A stretch of DNA of 64,000 nucleotides from Dactylosporangium sp040689395 (GTDB lineage: Bacteria; Actinomycetota; Actinomycetes; Mycobacteriales; Micromonosporaceae): positions 62,001 to 126,000 of the forward strand of contig NZ_JBFAZX010000018.1 in NCBI RefSeq assembly GCF_040689395.1, written 5' to 3'. How positions within the stretch are numbered: the stretch's first letter is position 1; every line of letters starts with the position of its first letter. The position numbers and the translations under genes were made by a program. The notes below the pieces were generated by a model, which was given only the letters and a program-made list of their open reading frames with translations, was not told the DNA's origin and did not search any database. Positions 16,504 to 24,867 of the stretch are shown here, piece by piece.

Positions 16504-17566
16504 GTACCCGCCGCACCTGGTGCAGATCCTGGTCGTGTGCTCGGCGGACGACGTGGGCACGATCGAGCAGGCCCGGGCCCAGGTCAATCGGCTGCGCGCG
16601 GCCGGGCGGACCAACGTGGACGTGGTCGTCTTCGACGACGGCCCGATCAACAAGCCGCACGGGCTGAACACGGCGCTGCGCTACGCCACCAACGACGTCG
16701 TGGCCATCTTCGACGCCGAGGACGAGGTGCAGCGGGAGCTCTTCGACATCGTCAACACGATCATGCTGACCGACGAGGTCAGCGTGGTGCAGGCCGGAGT
16801 GCAGCTGATGAACTTCGACTCGAACTGGTACTCGACGTTCAACGTGCTGGAGTACTTCTTCTGGTTTCGTAGCCGCCTGCACTACCACGCCAAGAACGGC
16901 GCCATCACCCTCGGCGGCAACACGGTGTTCTTCCGGCGCGAGCTCATCGAGCGCCTGGGCGGCTGGGACGAGACCAACCTCACCGAGGACGCCGACATCG
17001 GCCTGCGGGTCTCCAGCATGGGGGAGAAGGTCCGGGTGGTCTACGACGACCGTTACGTGACCAAGGAGGAGACGCCGCCGACGCTGCAGAGCTTCATCAA
17101 GCAGCGCACGCGGTGGTGCCAGGGGTTCATGCAGACCCTGGGCAAGGGCACCTGGAAGCTCATGCCCAACCGGCGGCAGCGCTTCCTGGCCTGGTACACC
17201 CTGGCGTTTCCGCACGTCCAGGCGATGCTCGGCATCTACCTGCCGGTCGCGCTGTTGCAGGCGTTCGTGCTCACCGTGCCCGTGCCGGTGGCGATGCTGT
17301 CCTGGCTGCCGGTGCTGCTGCTCGGCGCGCACTTCGTCATGTCCGTCGTCGGGCTCTACGAGTTCACCGGGGCGCACGGGCTGAAGGCCGGCCCGGGGAC
17401 CGTGGTGAAGATGGCGATCACCTGGTTCCCCTATCAGATGGTGTTGTCCTACGCGGCCGCCCGCGCGCTGTACCGCCAGCTCAAGGGCGCCACCAACTGG
17501 GAGAAGACCGCCCACGTCGGCGCACACCGCACCGCCGAGGCTCCGGAGTTGAGCAATGTCGGCTGA
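16274..17566 (+). CDS. Processive family 2 glycosyltransferase (cellulose-synthase-like)
   Basis: 430 residues. One N-terminal helix, a GT2 catalytic domain and about four C-terminal helices. The processive GT2 signature is complete: VCSADD, DAEDE (metal site), TEDADIGLR (catalytic Asp) and QRTRW (Q-x-x-R-W). It should polymerise a sugar from a nucleotide donor across the membrane, as in cellulose, mannan or similar polymers. Which sugar cannot be told from sequence. ATG 16274 is used; GTG 16262 is an alternative. It overlaps the GtrA frame upstream and the GT39 gene downstream (11 bases). Confidence 0.87.
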   Translation: MEQIVLAVLTLISLLLTVQAAHALYLMIYTWDRPEADAKARVPDQRAMPELSFTAILPARHEEEVIQATIARAASAEYPPHLVQILVVCSADDVGTIEQARAQVNRLRAAGRTNVDVVVFDDGPINKPHGLNTALRYATNDVVAIFDAEDEVQRELFDIVNTIMLTDEVSVVQAGVQLMNFDSNWYSTFNVLEYFFWFRSRLHYHAKNGAITLGGNTVFFRRELIERLGGWDETNLTEDADIGLRVSSMGEKVRVVYDDRYVTKEETPPTLQSFIKQRTRWCQGFMQTLGKGTWKLMPNRRQRFLAWYTLAFPHVQAMLGIYLPVALLQAFVLTVPVPVAMLSWLPVLLLGAHFVMSVVGLYEFTGAHGLKAGPGTVVKMAITWFPYQMVLSYAAARALYRQLKGATNWEKTAHVGAHRTAEAPELSNVG

Positions 17567-19157
17567 AGTCCTCACCAGGCCCAGGGCCACCCCCGCCTCC
17601 GCGCGCAAGCCGGACAAGGCGCCGAAGTGGCTCATCGCCCTGTGCATGCTGATCGGACTGGTCAGTCACGGGTGGAACATGTTCCGCTACCCGCTGTACC
17701 TCACCGACGAGGGCATCTACATGGAGCAGGCCTGGTCGGTGCTCCGGCAGGCCAAGCTCTCGCCGTACACCTACTTCTACGACCACGCCCCGATGGGCTG
17801 GCTGGCGCTGTCGGGCTGGGTCGCGGTGCTGCCCGGCGGCTTCAACGCCTTCGGCAACGCCATCAATACCGGCCGGGCGCTCATGCTCATCGTGCACCTG
17901 CTCTCGGTGTTCCTGATGTTCGAGACGGTGCGCCGTTTCACCGCCAGCAAGCCGGCCGCGTTCCTGGCCACGTTCGTGTACAACCTGTCCCCGCTCGGGG
18001 TGTACTACCAGCGCCAGGTCCTGCTGGACAACCTCATGATGTTCTGGATCCTGCTCGGGCTGTACCTGCTGGCCCGGCGGGACGGGCGGATCGTCACCGC
18101 GATGGGCGCCGGCTTCTGCTTCGGCCTGGCGCTGGTGACCAAGGAGAACGCGCTGTTCATCCTGCCCGGCTGCGCGTACCTGCTGCACAAGACGATCAAG
18201 GAGCAGCCCAACCGGCGCTTCGGGGTGAGCTTCTGGTGGTTCGCCGCTCTCGCGCCGGTCGTCGGTTACCTGCTCTTCGCGCAGATCAAGAACGAGCTCT
18301 TTCCGGAGAACTTCAACTTCAACCTGGGCGCCACCACGCCCGGTGACCACGTGTCGCTGCTGTACACCGTCTGGTGGCAGCTGCACCGCAACTCCAACAG
18401 CGCCAACGGCCTGTCCTTCACCGACCTGCTGCACGACAGCTGGCTGTTCAAGGACCGCTACCTGCTCATCGCCGGCGCCGCGGCGACCCTGCTCGTGCTC
18501 ATCTCCGGACGGCGCAACCGGCGGCTGCGCACGCCGATGCTGGCGTGCGGGCTGATGGCGGTCGGCTACGCCTTCTACCTGAGCCGCAGCGCACTGCTCG
18601 ACTTCTACATCGCGCCGATGGTGCCGCTGTTCGCGCTCAACCTCGGCATGTTCTTCGGCTGGCTCACCCGGCGCACGGCGCAGGCCGGCGCGGCGGTGCT
18701 CGTCGCCTGCGTCCTGGTGCCGGTGCTGGTCATGCCGGGAGGCTTCCTGGTGAAGTACAACGACCGGGGCCAGCTGGAGTTCAGCGACGCCTACCGGCTG
18801 CCGCTCACCCAGCTGCAGGAACAGCAGGTGGCCTGGATCAAGGCGAACATCCCGACCAACGCCCGCCTCATCATCGACGACGACATCTGGGTTGCGCTGC
18901 ACGACAACAACCCGCCGTACAAGAACGCCCATCCGCACTACAAGGCCACGTCCGACCCGGACGTGCGGGACAAGGTCTTCCACTCCAGCTGGGAGAACGT
19001 CGATTACGTCGTGATGTCGAACAAGATGCGCGACGCCCTCCAGCGCGGCGGCGAGACCTGGATCATCGAGGCGATCGACCAGCACGGGCAGCCCGTCTGG
19101 CAGGCCACCCGGGGCGACGTCTCGCTGTCAATCGTGAAGATCGGGAACACGTCGTAG
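17556..19157 (+). CDS. GT39-type (PMT/ArnT-like) membrane glycosyltransferase
   Basis: A 533-residue protein with roughly ten transmembrane helices. The first external loop carries the acidic motif YLTDEGIYMEQ expected of GT-C enzymes, which use polyprenyl-phosphate sugars. PMT/ArnT-like features include YQRQVLLDNLMMFW. A soluble C-terminal part follows the last helix (from about residue 400). It probably adds a sugar to a lipid-linked or surface acceptor outside the membrane. It overlaps the GT2 gene by 11 bases, which implies co-translation. Confidence 0.85.
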   Translation: MSAEVLTRPRATPASARKPDKAPKWLIALCMLIGLVSHGWNMFRYPLYLTDEGIYMEQAWSVLRQAKLSPYTYFYDHAPMGWLALSGWVAVLPGGFNAFGNAINTGRALMLIVHLLSVFLMFETVRRFTASKPAAFLATFVYNLSPLGVYYQRQVLLDNLMMFWILLGLYLLARRDGRIVTAMGAGFCFGLALVTKENALFILPGCAYLLHKTIKEQPNRRFGVSFWWFAALAPVVGYLLFAQIKNELFPENFNFNLGATTPGDHVSLLYTVWWQLHRNSNSANGLSFTDLLHDSWLFKDRYLLIAGAAATLLVLISGRRNRRLRTPMLACGLMAVGYAFYLSRSALLDFYIAPMVPLFALNLGMFFGWLTRRTAQAGAAVLVACVLVPVLVMPGGFLVKYNDRGQLEFSDAYRLPLTQLQEQQVAWIKANIPTNARLIIDDDIWVALHDNNPPYKNAHPHYKATSDPDVRDKVFHSSWENVDYVVMSNKMRDALQRGGETWIIEAIDQHGQPVWQATRGDVSLSIVKIGNTS

Positions 19158-19171
19158 TTTTGGAGACCCTG

Positions 19172-20641
19172 ATGCAATCGCTCAAGCATCGGCCCGCGGT
19201 CCCGCGCGGCAAGAGTCGCCGGAAGAAACGGGCCAACGTCAAGCTCTCCCGCAAGCGCCTGCTCCTGGCCGCCGCGGCGGCCGTGCTGCTGGTCATGGTG
19301 GGCCGCTCGCTGCTGCCGGCGCTCGGTATCACCGCGCCCGGCCTCGGCGGCAAGCCCACCGAGACGCCGACGGAGGTACAGACGAAGGCCCCGCCCGCGC
19401 CGCAGGTCGACCTGAACGGGGTCATGGTGCCGGGCGGTGGCGCGCCGATGATCACCCTGAACCCGGGCCTGGTGCGGCTGGGCGGCACGGTCACCGTCCA
19501 GGGCTCGGGCTTCGACCAGGGGTCCGTCGTCGACGTGTATCTCGGGCCGTCGTCGGCGCCCGGCCAGAAGCCGCCGAAGGGCGCGGCCACGGCGAAGCCG
19601 CACCAGGTGGCGACGGCGAAGGCCGGCAAGTACGGGATCTTCACGGCCAACTTCAACTTCCCCAGCACGATGACCCAGCCGGTGCTGGAGGTGACCGCCC
19701 AGGCGCGCGGCAGCACCGACAAGGTGGCCAAGGCCGACGCGTCGGTCGCCCAGGGCGCCGGCCAGGCGACGCTGTCGGCGATCGTCGGTAAGCCCGGCGA
19801 CACGATCAACCTCACGGTGAAGGGCTTCGCGCCGGGCGAGAACCTCGACGTGTTCTGGGGCCGCATCAGCGGCGAGCCGACCCTCACCCTCAAGGCCGAC
19901 GAGGGTGGCTCGGTGGGTAAGACGCCGATCAGAGTCGGGGTCACCGCCGTCGGGACGACCAGTCTGGTGGTCGTGGGCAAGAAGAGCGGGGCTGCGGCCA
20001 GCGCGCCGTTCCAGGTGCTGCGGCTGTACCCGTCGATCAAGATCGCCCCGTACGCGGTGAAGGCCACCCAGAAGGTCACCTTCTCCGGCTCCGGCTTCGC
20101 CCCCGACGAGCGGGTGCTGGTGCGGCTCAACGCGGCCGGCGGGCAGCCGGTGATGGCGATACCGACCGACGACGCCGGCGGATTCAAGGGCGCCGGGCTC
20201 ACCATGCCGTTCAAGCTCAAGGGCGCCCAGGCGCTGGTGTTCACCGGCGAGCAGAGCCGTGCGGCGGTCTCGAGCGGGTTCACGATCCTCCCGTACATGC
20301 CGCAGGCCCGCACCAACGCCTACGGCGGTCTGCCGGGCACGATGGTGAACTTCTACGCCACCCAGTTCGCCCCCAACGAGGCCGTGCACGTGACGGTGCA
20401 GACGGCCAAGGGTGCCAAGCCGGAGACGGTCGCCGCGTTCCGGGTGGACCAGAAGGGCACCGCCCGGGCGGTCGGGCAGTACACCATCCCCGGCGACACC
20501 GAGGACACCGTCGTGTTCCACCTGCACGGCCAGAGCAGCGACTCGACCGCGACGGTCAACTTCAAGGTCGACAAGTCCGGCGGACCGGTCGATATCCCGC
20601 CTGCCAAGCCGTTTACGATTCCTAAGAACCTGGAGAACTGA
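19172..20641 (+). CDS. Membrane-anchored extracellular protein with repeated Ig-like domains
   Basis: 489 residues. A basic N-terminus (GKSRRKKRANVKLSRKR) is followed by one hydrophobic helix (LLLAAAAAVLLVMVG), a Thr/Pro linker, and then about four beta-rich repeats of roughly 100 residues. Each repeat has a recurring core: VTVQGSGF, INLTVKGFAPGE, VTFSGSGFAPDERV, VNFYATQFAPNEAV. They resemble bacterial Ig-like/IPT domains. The protein should be a surface or envelope-spanning adhesin or scaffold. ATG 19172 has GGAG six bases upstream. It lies between GT39 and the sensor kinase, so it is likely part of the polysaccharide machinery. No enzyme motif is seen. Confidence 0.75.
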   Translation: MQSLKHRPAVPRGKSRRKKRANVKLSRKRLLLAAAAAVLLVMVGRSLLPALGITAPGLGGKPTETPTEVQTKAPPAPQVDLNGVMVPGGGAPMITLNPGLVRLGGTVTVQGSGFDQGSVVDVYLGPSSAPGQKPPKGAATAKPHQVATAKAGKYGIFTANFNFPSTMTQPVLEVTAQARGSTDKVAKADASVAQGAGQATLSAIVGKPGDTINLTVKGFAPGENLDVFWGRISGEPTLTLKADEGGSVGKTPIRVGVTAVGTTSLVVVGKKSGAAASAPFQVLRLYPSIKIAPYAVKATQKVTFSGSGFAPDERVLVRLNAAGGQPVMAIPTDDAGGFKGAGLTMPFKLKGAQALVFTGEQSRAAVSSGFTILPYMPQARTNAYGGLPGTMVNFYATQFAPNEAVHVTVQTAKGAKPETVAAFRVDQKGTARAVGQYTIPGDTEDTVVFHLHGQSSDSTATVNFKVDKSGGPVDIPPAKPFTIPKNLEN

Positions 20642-20646
20642 CGCTG

Positions 20647-21663
20647 TTGTACTGGCAGGCGTTCCGCGCCGCCCCGGAAGCGTTGATCGTGCTCGACGCC
20701 GCCGGGGTGGTGCGCCTGGCCAGCAGCGCGGCCGAGGCGCTGTTCCAGCGCTCCACCGCCGACCTCGTGGGACGCCGGGTCGCCGACCTCTTCGTCGGCG
20801 ACCCGGCGTTCAGCACGCAGGAGCCCGTGGCGTCAGTGGTGCGGCTGCCCGGCGGGCGCGAGATCGCCGTGGACGTGCGGGCCCGCACCCTCGCCGGCGA
20901 CCCCAGCGGCCTGCTGGTGCTCGCCATCGACGACCAGAGCATGCCCGGGCGCAGCCGGGCCAGCCTCGAGCAGCGCATCGCCCGGCTCACCCTCACCGAG
21001 CACGAGCAGGGCGAGCTGCTCAGCGACCTCATCCTCTCCCAGGAGCGCGAGCGCGCCCGCATCGCCGCCGGCGTGCACGACGACAGCCTGCAGGTGATCA
21101 CCGCCGCCACGCTGCGCCTGCAACACCTGCGCCGCCGCCTGCGCGACCCGGCCGACCTGGAGATCCTCGACAAGCTGGAGGCCTCCCTCGTGCAGGCGGC
21201 CGAACGGCTGCGCCGGCTCATCTTCGACTTCCGCCCGCCGAAGCTGGCCGACGACGGGCTCGTGGCCGCCACCCGCGACCTGCTCGACGACCTCGCCGAG
21301 CGCCACGAACTCGAAGTGCGCGTCGAGGACCGGCTCGCCGCCGAGCCGGCGCTGCCGACGCGCCTGCTGCTCTACCGCATGTTGCAGGAGGCCGTCGCCA
21401 ACGTCGGCAAGCACGCCGACGCCGACCGCTGCACGGTGATCCTGGGCGAGCAGGAGAACGGCTACCTGGTCCGGGTCGTCGACGACGGCGTCGGCGCCGA
21501 GATCCTGCACACCGACCCCGGGCACCTCGGGCTGCTGCTCATGCGGGAGCGGGCGGATCTGGCCGGCGGGTGGTTCCGGATCAGCAGCGTGCCGGGCAGC
21601 GGCACCACCGTCACGTTCTGGGTGCCGCGTGGCGCCGACCTGCAATCCAAAGGAGCCCCATAG
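20647..21663 (+). CDS. PAS-domain sensor histidine kinase, DesK class
   Basis: 338 residues: a PAS domain at about 1-95 (VLDAAGVVRLASSAAEALF), HisKA_3 dimerisation domain with the phospho-His in RIAAGVHDDSLQVI, and a HATPase domain (N-box EAVANVGKHADA, G-box DDGVGA). No membrane helix is visible, so the signal is probably cytoplasmic. It starts at TTG 20647, five bases after the Ig-like protein gene, and overlaps the response regulator by one base. Confidence 0.85.
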   Translation: MYWQAFRAAPEALIVLDAAGVVRLASSAAEALFQRSTADLVGRRVADLFVGDPAFSTQEPVASVVRLPGGREIAVDVRARTLAGDPSGLLVLAIDDQSMPGRSRASLEQRIARLTLTEHEQGELLSDLILSQERERARIAAGVHDDSLQVITAATLRLQHLRRRLRDPADLEILDKLEASLVQAAERLRRLIFDFRPPKLADDGLVAATRDLLDDLAERHELEVRVEDRLAAEPALPTRLLLYRMLQEAVANVGKHADADRCTVILGEQENGYLVRVVDDGVGAEILHTDPGHLGLLLMRERADLAGGWFRISSVPGSGTTVTFWVPRGADLQSKGAP

Positions 21664-22334
21664 TGAGTGGCCGTCCGCCCTACCGTGTGCTGATCGTCGA
21701 GGACCACCAGGTCGTCGCGGAGGGGCTCGCCGCCCTCCTCAACGAGCACCCCGAGCTGCGCGTCGTGGCCCTGGCCAGCAGCGTCGGCGAGGTCGAGCAC
21801 CTCTCCGACGTGGAGCGGGTCGACGTGGCCCTGTGCGACTTCTGGCTGCCCGACGGCACCGGCGCCGAGGCGGTCGCGGCGCTGCGCGCGCACCAGCCCG
21901 ACGTGGCCATCGTCTTCCTCAGCGCCGACCAGAGCGACCAGGTGATCCTCACCGCGCTCGAGGCCGGCGCGGCCGGCTATCTGGTCAAGAGCGCCGGCGG
22001 CGCCGACGTGGCCGAGGCCGTGCGGCGCGCCGTCGACGGCGAGATCCTGGTGCCGGCCCGCCAACTGGCCAAGCTCCTGTCCCGCCGGCGCGAGAACGCG
22101 CGCCGCTCCCAGGAGCACGCCCGGCGGCTTGATAGCCTCACGCCGCGCGAGCGGCAGATCCTCGCCCTGATGGCCGAGGGCAAGGACAACCGTGACATCG
22201 CGCGCGAGCTGAGCATCAGCTACACCACGGTCCGCAGCCACGTGCGCCACCTGCTGAGCAAGATGGGCGCCCGCTCGAAGCTCGAGGCCGTCGTCCGCGC
22301 CGCTGATTGGGACTCTCCTTCAATTGGTGCATGA
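21663..22334 (+). CDS. NarL/LuxR family response regulator
   Basis: 223 residues: receiver domain (VLIVEDHQVVAEGLAALL; phospho-acceptor Asp in VALCDFWLPDG; Lys in YLVKSAG) and LuxR DNA-binding domain (LTPRERQILALMAEGKDNRD ... TTVRSHVRHLLSKMGARSK). It is the partner of the PAS kinase just upstream and is the natural candidate to control the polysaccharide locus or the GH5 gene that follows. GTG 21663 overlaps the kinase stop. Confidence 0.87.
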   Translation: MSGRPPYRVLIVEDHQVVAEGLAALLNEHPELRVVALASSVGEVEHLSDVERVDVALCDFWLPDGTGAEAVAALRAHQPDVAIVFLSADQSDQVILTALEAGAAGYLVKSAGGADVAEAVRRAVDGEILVPARQLAKLLSRRRENARRSQEHARRLDSLTPRERQILALMAEGKDNRDIARELSISYTTVRSHVRHLLSKMGARSKLEAVVRAADWDSPSIGA

Positions 22335-22425
22335 ACAAATCCGGCATTTGTACGCTGACTGCGCATTCTGCTGTCCGTAGCGTGTTGACCTGCCCCGCCG
22401 TCAAACGTGAGGACAGGTCAGCTCT

Positions 22426-23649
22426 ATGGGTCGTACGCGCCTTTACTGGATTTCCGCACTGGTCGCGCTCGCCGTAGCCGCAGTGGCACTGGTGCCACTG
22501 CTGCAGCACAAGGACAAGAAGGTCCAGCCGACGATGGCGCAGTCCGCGCAGCGTCTGCAGATGCCCCTGCACGCCGAGGGCAGCCGCATCGTCGATGCCC
22601 GCGGTGAGACCGTGACGTTCACCGGTGTCAACTGGTTCGGACTGGAGACCGAGACGTTCGCGCCGCACGGGCTGTGGTCGCGCAGCCTGAACGACATGCT
22701 CGACCAGATCGTCGGTCAGGGCTTCAACACGTTGCGCCTGCCGTTCAGCAACGAGTTGTTCGACGCCGCGGCGAAGCCGAACGGTGTCGACTTCGCCCTC
22801 AACCCCGACCTCCAGGGCCTGACCGGCCCGCAGATCATGGACAAGGTCGTGGAGGGCGCCACCAAGCGCGGCATGATGGTCATCCTCGACCGGCACCGCC
22901 CGACGTCGTCCGGCCAGAGCAACCTCTGGTACACCGACAAGGTCAGCGAGGAGCGCTGGATCTCCGACTGGGTCAAGCTCGCCACGCACTACAAGAACAA
23001 CCCGCTCGTGGTCGGCGCCGACCTGCACAACGAGCCGCACGGCGAGGCCACCTGGGGCGACGGCAACGAGAAGACCGACTGGCAGGCCGCCGCGCAGCGC
23101 GCCGGCGACGCGGTGCTCAAGGCCAACCCGAACTGGCTGATCGTCGTCGAGGGCATCGAGAACTACAAGACCGCCGACGGCAACACCGACGGCTACTGGT
23201 GGGGTGGCAACCTGCAGGGCGCCGCCGAGCACCCGGTGAAGCTGTCGGACCCCGCCAAGCTGGTGTACTCCGCGCACGACTACAGCCCGAAGGTCTGGTC
23301 GCAGCAGTGGTTCACCGACCCGCAGTTCCCCGCCAACATGCCGGCCCTGTGGGACAAGCAGTTCGGCTTCCTCGTGAAGAAGAACATCGCCCCGGTGCTC
23401 ATGGGTGAGTTCGGCGGCCGCTCCGTCGCCGAGAAGGACGAGCAGGGCAACAAGGACCTTGAGGGCATCTGGCAGCGCAACCTCGTCGCCTACCTGAAGG
23501 ACAACGGGCTCAGCTACACCTACTGGTCCTGGAACCCGAACTCCGGTGACACCGGCGGGGTCCTGCAGGATGACTGGAAGACCGTGGACGCCGACAAAGC
23601 GGCGCTGCTGAAGAGCTACCAGGCGCCTCTGGCCGCGGCTGCGGGGTAA
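22426..23649 (+). CDS. Secreted or membrane-anchored GH5 glycoside hydrolase (cellulase-like)
   Basis: 407 residues. An N-terminal hydrophobic signal/anchor (LYWISALVALAVAAVALVPLL) precedes a GH5 barrel. The family acid/base glutamate is Glu203 in DLHNEPH and the nucleophile is Glu328 in LMGEFGG; the early motif GVNWFGLE and WSWNPNSGDTGG near the end are also typical. GH5 enzymes cut beta-1,4-glucans or mannans. Placed beside a processive GT2, it may trim the polymer made by this locus, as endoglucanases do in cellulose operons. The exact substrate is unknown. Confidence 0.88.
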   Translation: MGRTRLYWISALVALAVAAVALVPLLQHKDKKVQPTMAQSAQRLQMPLHAEGSRIVDARGETVTFTGVNWFGLETETFAPHGLWSRSLNDMLDQIVGQGFNTLRLPFSNELFDAAAKPNGVDFALNPDLQGLTGPQIMDKVVEGATKRGMMVILDRHRPTSSGQSNLWYTDKVSEERWISDWVKLATHYKNNPLVVGADLHNEPHGEATWGDGNEKTDWQAAAQRAGDAVLKANPNWLIVVEGIENYKTADGNTDGYWWGGNLQGAAEHPVKLSDPAKLVYSAHDYSPKVWSQQWFTDPQFPANMPALWDKQFGFLVKKNIAPVLMGEFGGRSVAEKDEQGNKDLEGIWQRNLVAYLKDNGLSYTYWSWNPNSGDTGGVLQDDWKTVDADKAALLKSYQAPLAAAAG

Positions 23650-23668
23650 CCCCGAAGCAGGCAGGCAC

Positions 23669-23706
23669 GGCCCTCCCCCCGCTGTTACATTCACGGGGGG
23701 AGGGCC
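23669..23706 (+). terminator. Perfect hairpin between GH5 and hydrolase genes
   Basis: Thirteen bases at 23669-23681 (GGCCCTCCCCCCG) pair perfectly with 23694-23706 around a 12-base loop. It follows the GH5 stop by 19 bases, so it can end that transcript. Its right arm (GGGGGGAGGG) is also the only good Shine-Dalgarno for the hydrolase ATG at 23712, so it may also limit translation of that gene. Confidence 0.65.
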
Positions 23707-23711
23707 GATCC

Positions 23712-24665
23712 ATGCCTGAGGCAGCCACTGTCGTCGATACCGTGATGGGTCCGTTGAACGCGGTCCTGTGCACACCCGGCGCCGCCGGTGGGGCGGCCGA
23801 TGGCCCTGACGGCCCGGCCCGGGCCGGCCTGGTGCTCGTCGACGGCTCCGGCCCGGCCACCCGCGACGCCTGGCAGGGCGTGCCCGGCTGGCTCGCCGAG
23901 CGCGGGATCGCCACCCTGCGCCACGACAAGCCCGGCTGCGGCGGATCCCCCGGCGACTGGCGCGAGCAGTCCTTCGCCGACCGCGCCGCCGAGGCCCTCG
24001 CCGCCCTGGCCACCCTGCGCAAGCAGGCCGGGGTCGAGCGGGCCGGGCTGATCGGCTACAGCCAGGGCGGCTGGGTCGCGCTGCTCGCCGCGGTCAATGC
24101 CCCCGACCGGGTCGACCACGTCGTGACCGTAGGCGGGCCGTTCGTCGGTGTGGAGGAACAGCGGCGCACGCTGCTGGCCCGGGTCATGCGCCGCACGGGC
24201 CTGTCCGAGGACGCGGTCGAGGCAGGGCTGGCCTGGGCCGACGAGCGCGCCGCCCGGCTCGGCGCCGGCGCGGACCCCGCACTGGTCCACGCCGAGCAGG
24301 CCCGGTTCACGGGCGAGCCCTGGCACGCCGTGGTCTGCGGCCCGCCGTATGACACCCCGCAGACCCTGGCCTTCTTCGCCCGCACGCTGCCGTTCGACCC
24401 GCCGGCGCTGCTGCCGTTCCTGCCCTGTCCGATCATGGCGTTCTTCGGCGCCGACGACGAGCACGTGCCGGTCGAGCGCAGCCTCGAGGTGCTCGGCGCG
24501 CGGCTGCCCGCCCGGCACCGCGGCCGCAACGGGATCGCGGTGCTGCCCGGGGTCGGGCACATGCTGCACCCGGTGCCCCCGCGCCCCGGCATCGCCCTGT
24601 TCGATCAGCTGTCCGTGGGGTTCCTGCCCCTGCTCGGCGACTTCCTGGAGCGGGTCGCCGCTTAG
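23712..24665 (+). CDS. Alpha/beta-hydrolase
   Basis: A 317-residue alpha/beta-hydrolase fold protein. The nucleophile elbow is GYSQGG (Ser117), the acid is in FFGADDEHVP and the histidine in GVGHMLHP. RHDKPGCGGS is the oxyanion-side loop. It has no signal peptide, so it acts in the cytoplasm. The substrate cannot be inferred; dienelactone-hydrolase-like esterases or peptidases are possible. It stands alone between the polysaccharide locus and the efflux genes. Confidence 0.8.
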   Translation: MPEAATVVDTVMGPLNAVLCTPGAAGGAADGPDGPARAGLVLVDGSGPATRDAWQGVPGWLAERGIATLRHDKPGCGGSPGDWREQSFADRAAEALAALATLRKQAGVERAGLIGYSQGGWVALLAAVNAPDRVDHVVTVGGPFVGVEEQRRTLLARVMRRTGLSEDAVEAGLAWADERAARLGAGADPALVHAEQARFTGEPWHAVVCGPPYDTPQTLAFFARTLPFDPPALLPFLPCPIMAFFGADDEHVPVERSLEVLGARLPARHRGRNGIAVLPGVGHMLHPVPPRPGIALFDQLSVGFLPLLGDFLERVAA

Positions 24666-24733
24666 CACTCGCGAGGGTCTGCGCATCGCTTCGTTCCGCG
24701 GGCGACGCCCGGTGTGATGGGACGCACTTTTCA

Positions 24734-24752
24734 ATACGAGACGGTTCCGTAT
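24734..24752. promoter_or_regulatory. Upstream copy of the TetR-type operator
   Basis: ATACGAGAC-G-GTTCCGTAT is an imperfect palindrome that matches the core of the perfect operator at 24773-24793 except for two bases in the left arm. The centres of the two sites are 40 bases apart, close to four helical turns, so two repressor dimers could bind the same face. Both lie upstream of the MFS pump gene. Confidence 0.65.
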
Positions 24753-24772
24753 CGTGGCTCACGAGCTACGTT

Positions 24773-24793
24773 GATACGGAACTGTTCCGTATC
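24773..24793. promoter_or_regulatory. Perfect palindromic operator upstream of the MFS pump
   Basis: GATACGGAAC and GTTCCGTATC form a perfect 10+10 inverted repeat around one base. A possible -35 (TTGATA, 24771-24776) and a weak -10 (TTATCA, 24795-24800) bracket it, so binding would block the promoter of the pump. The TetR-family protein encoded after the pump is the likely ligand-responsive repressor. Confidence 0.75.
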
Positions 24794-24867
24794 GTTATCA
24801 CGCTCCGACGGACTTCGCGTTCAGGCGGCGTGCAGACCAAGCGTTCAGACCAGGGGGAAGCAACACC

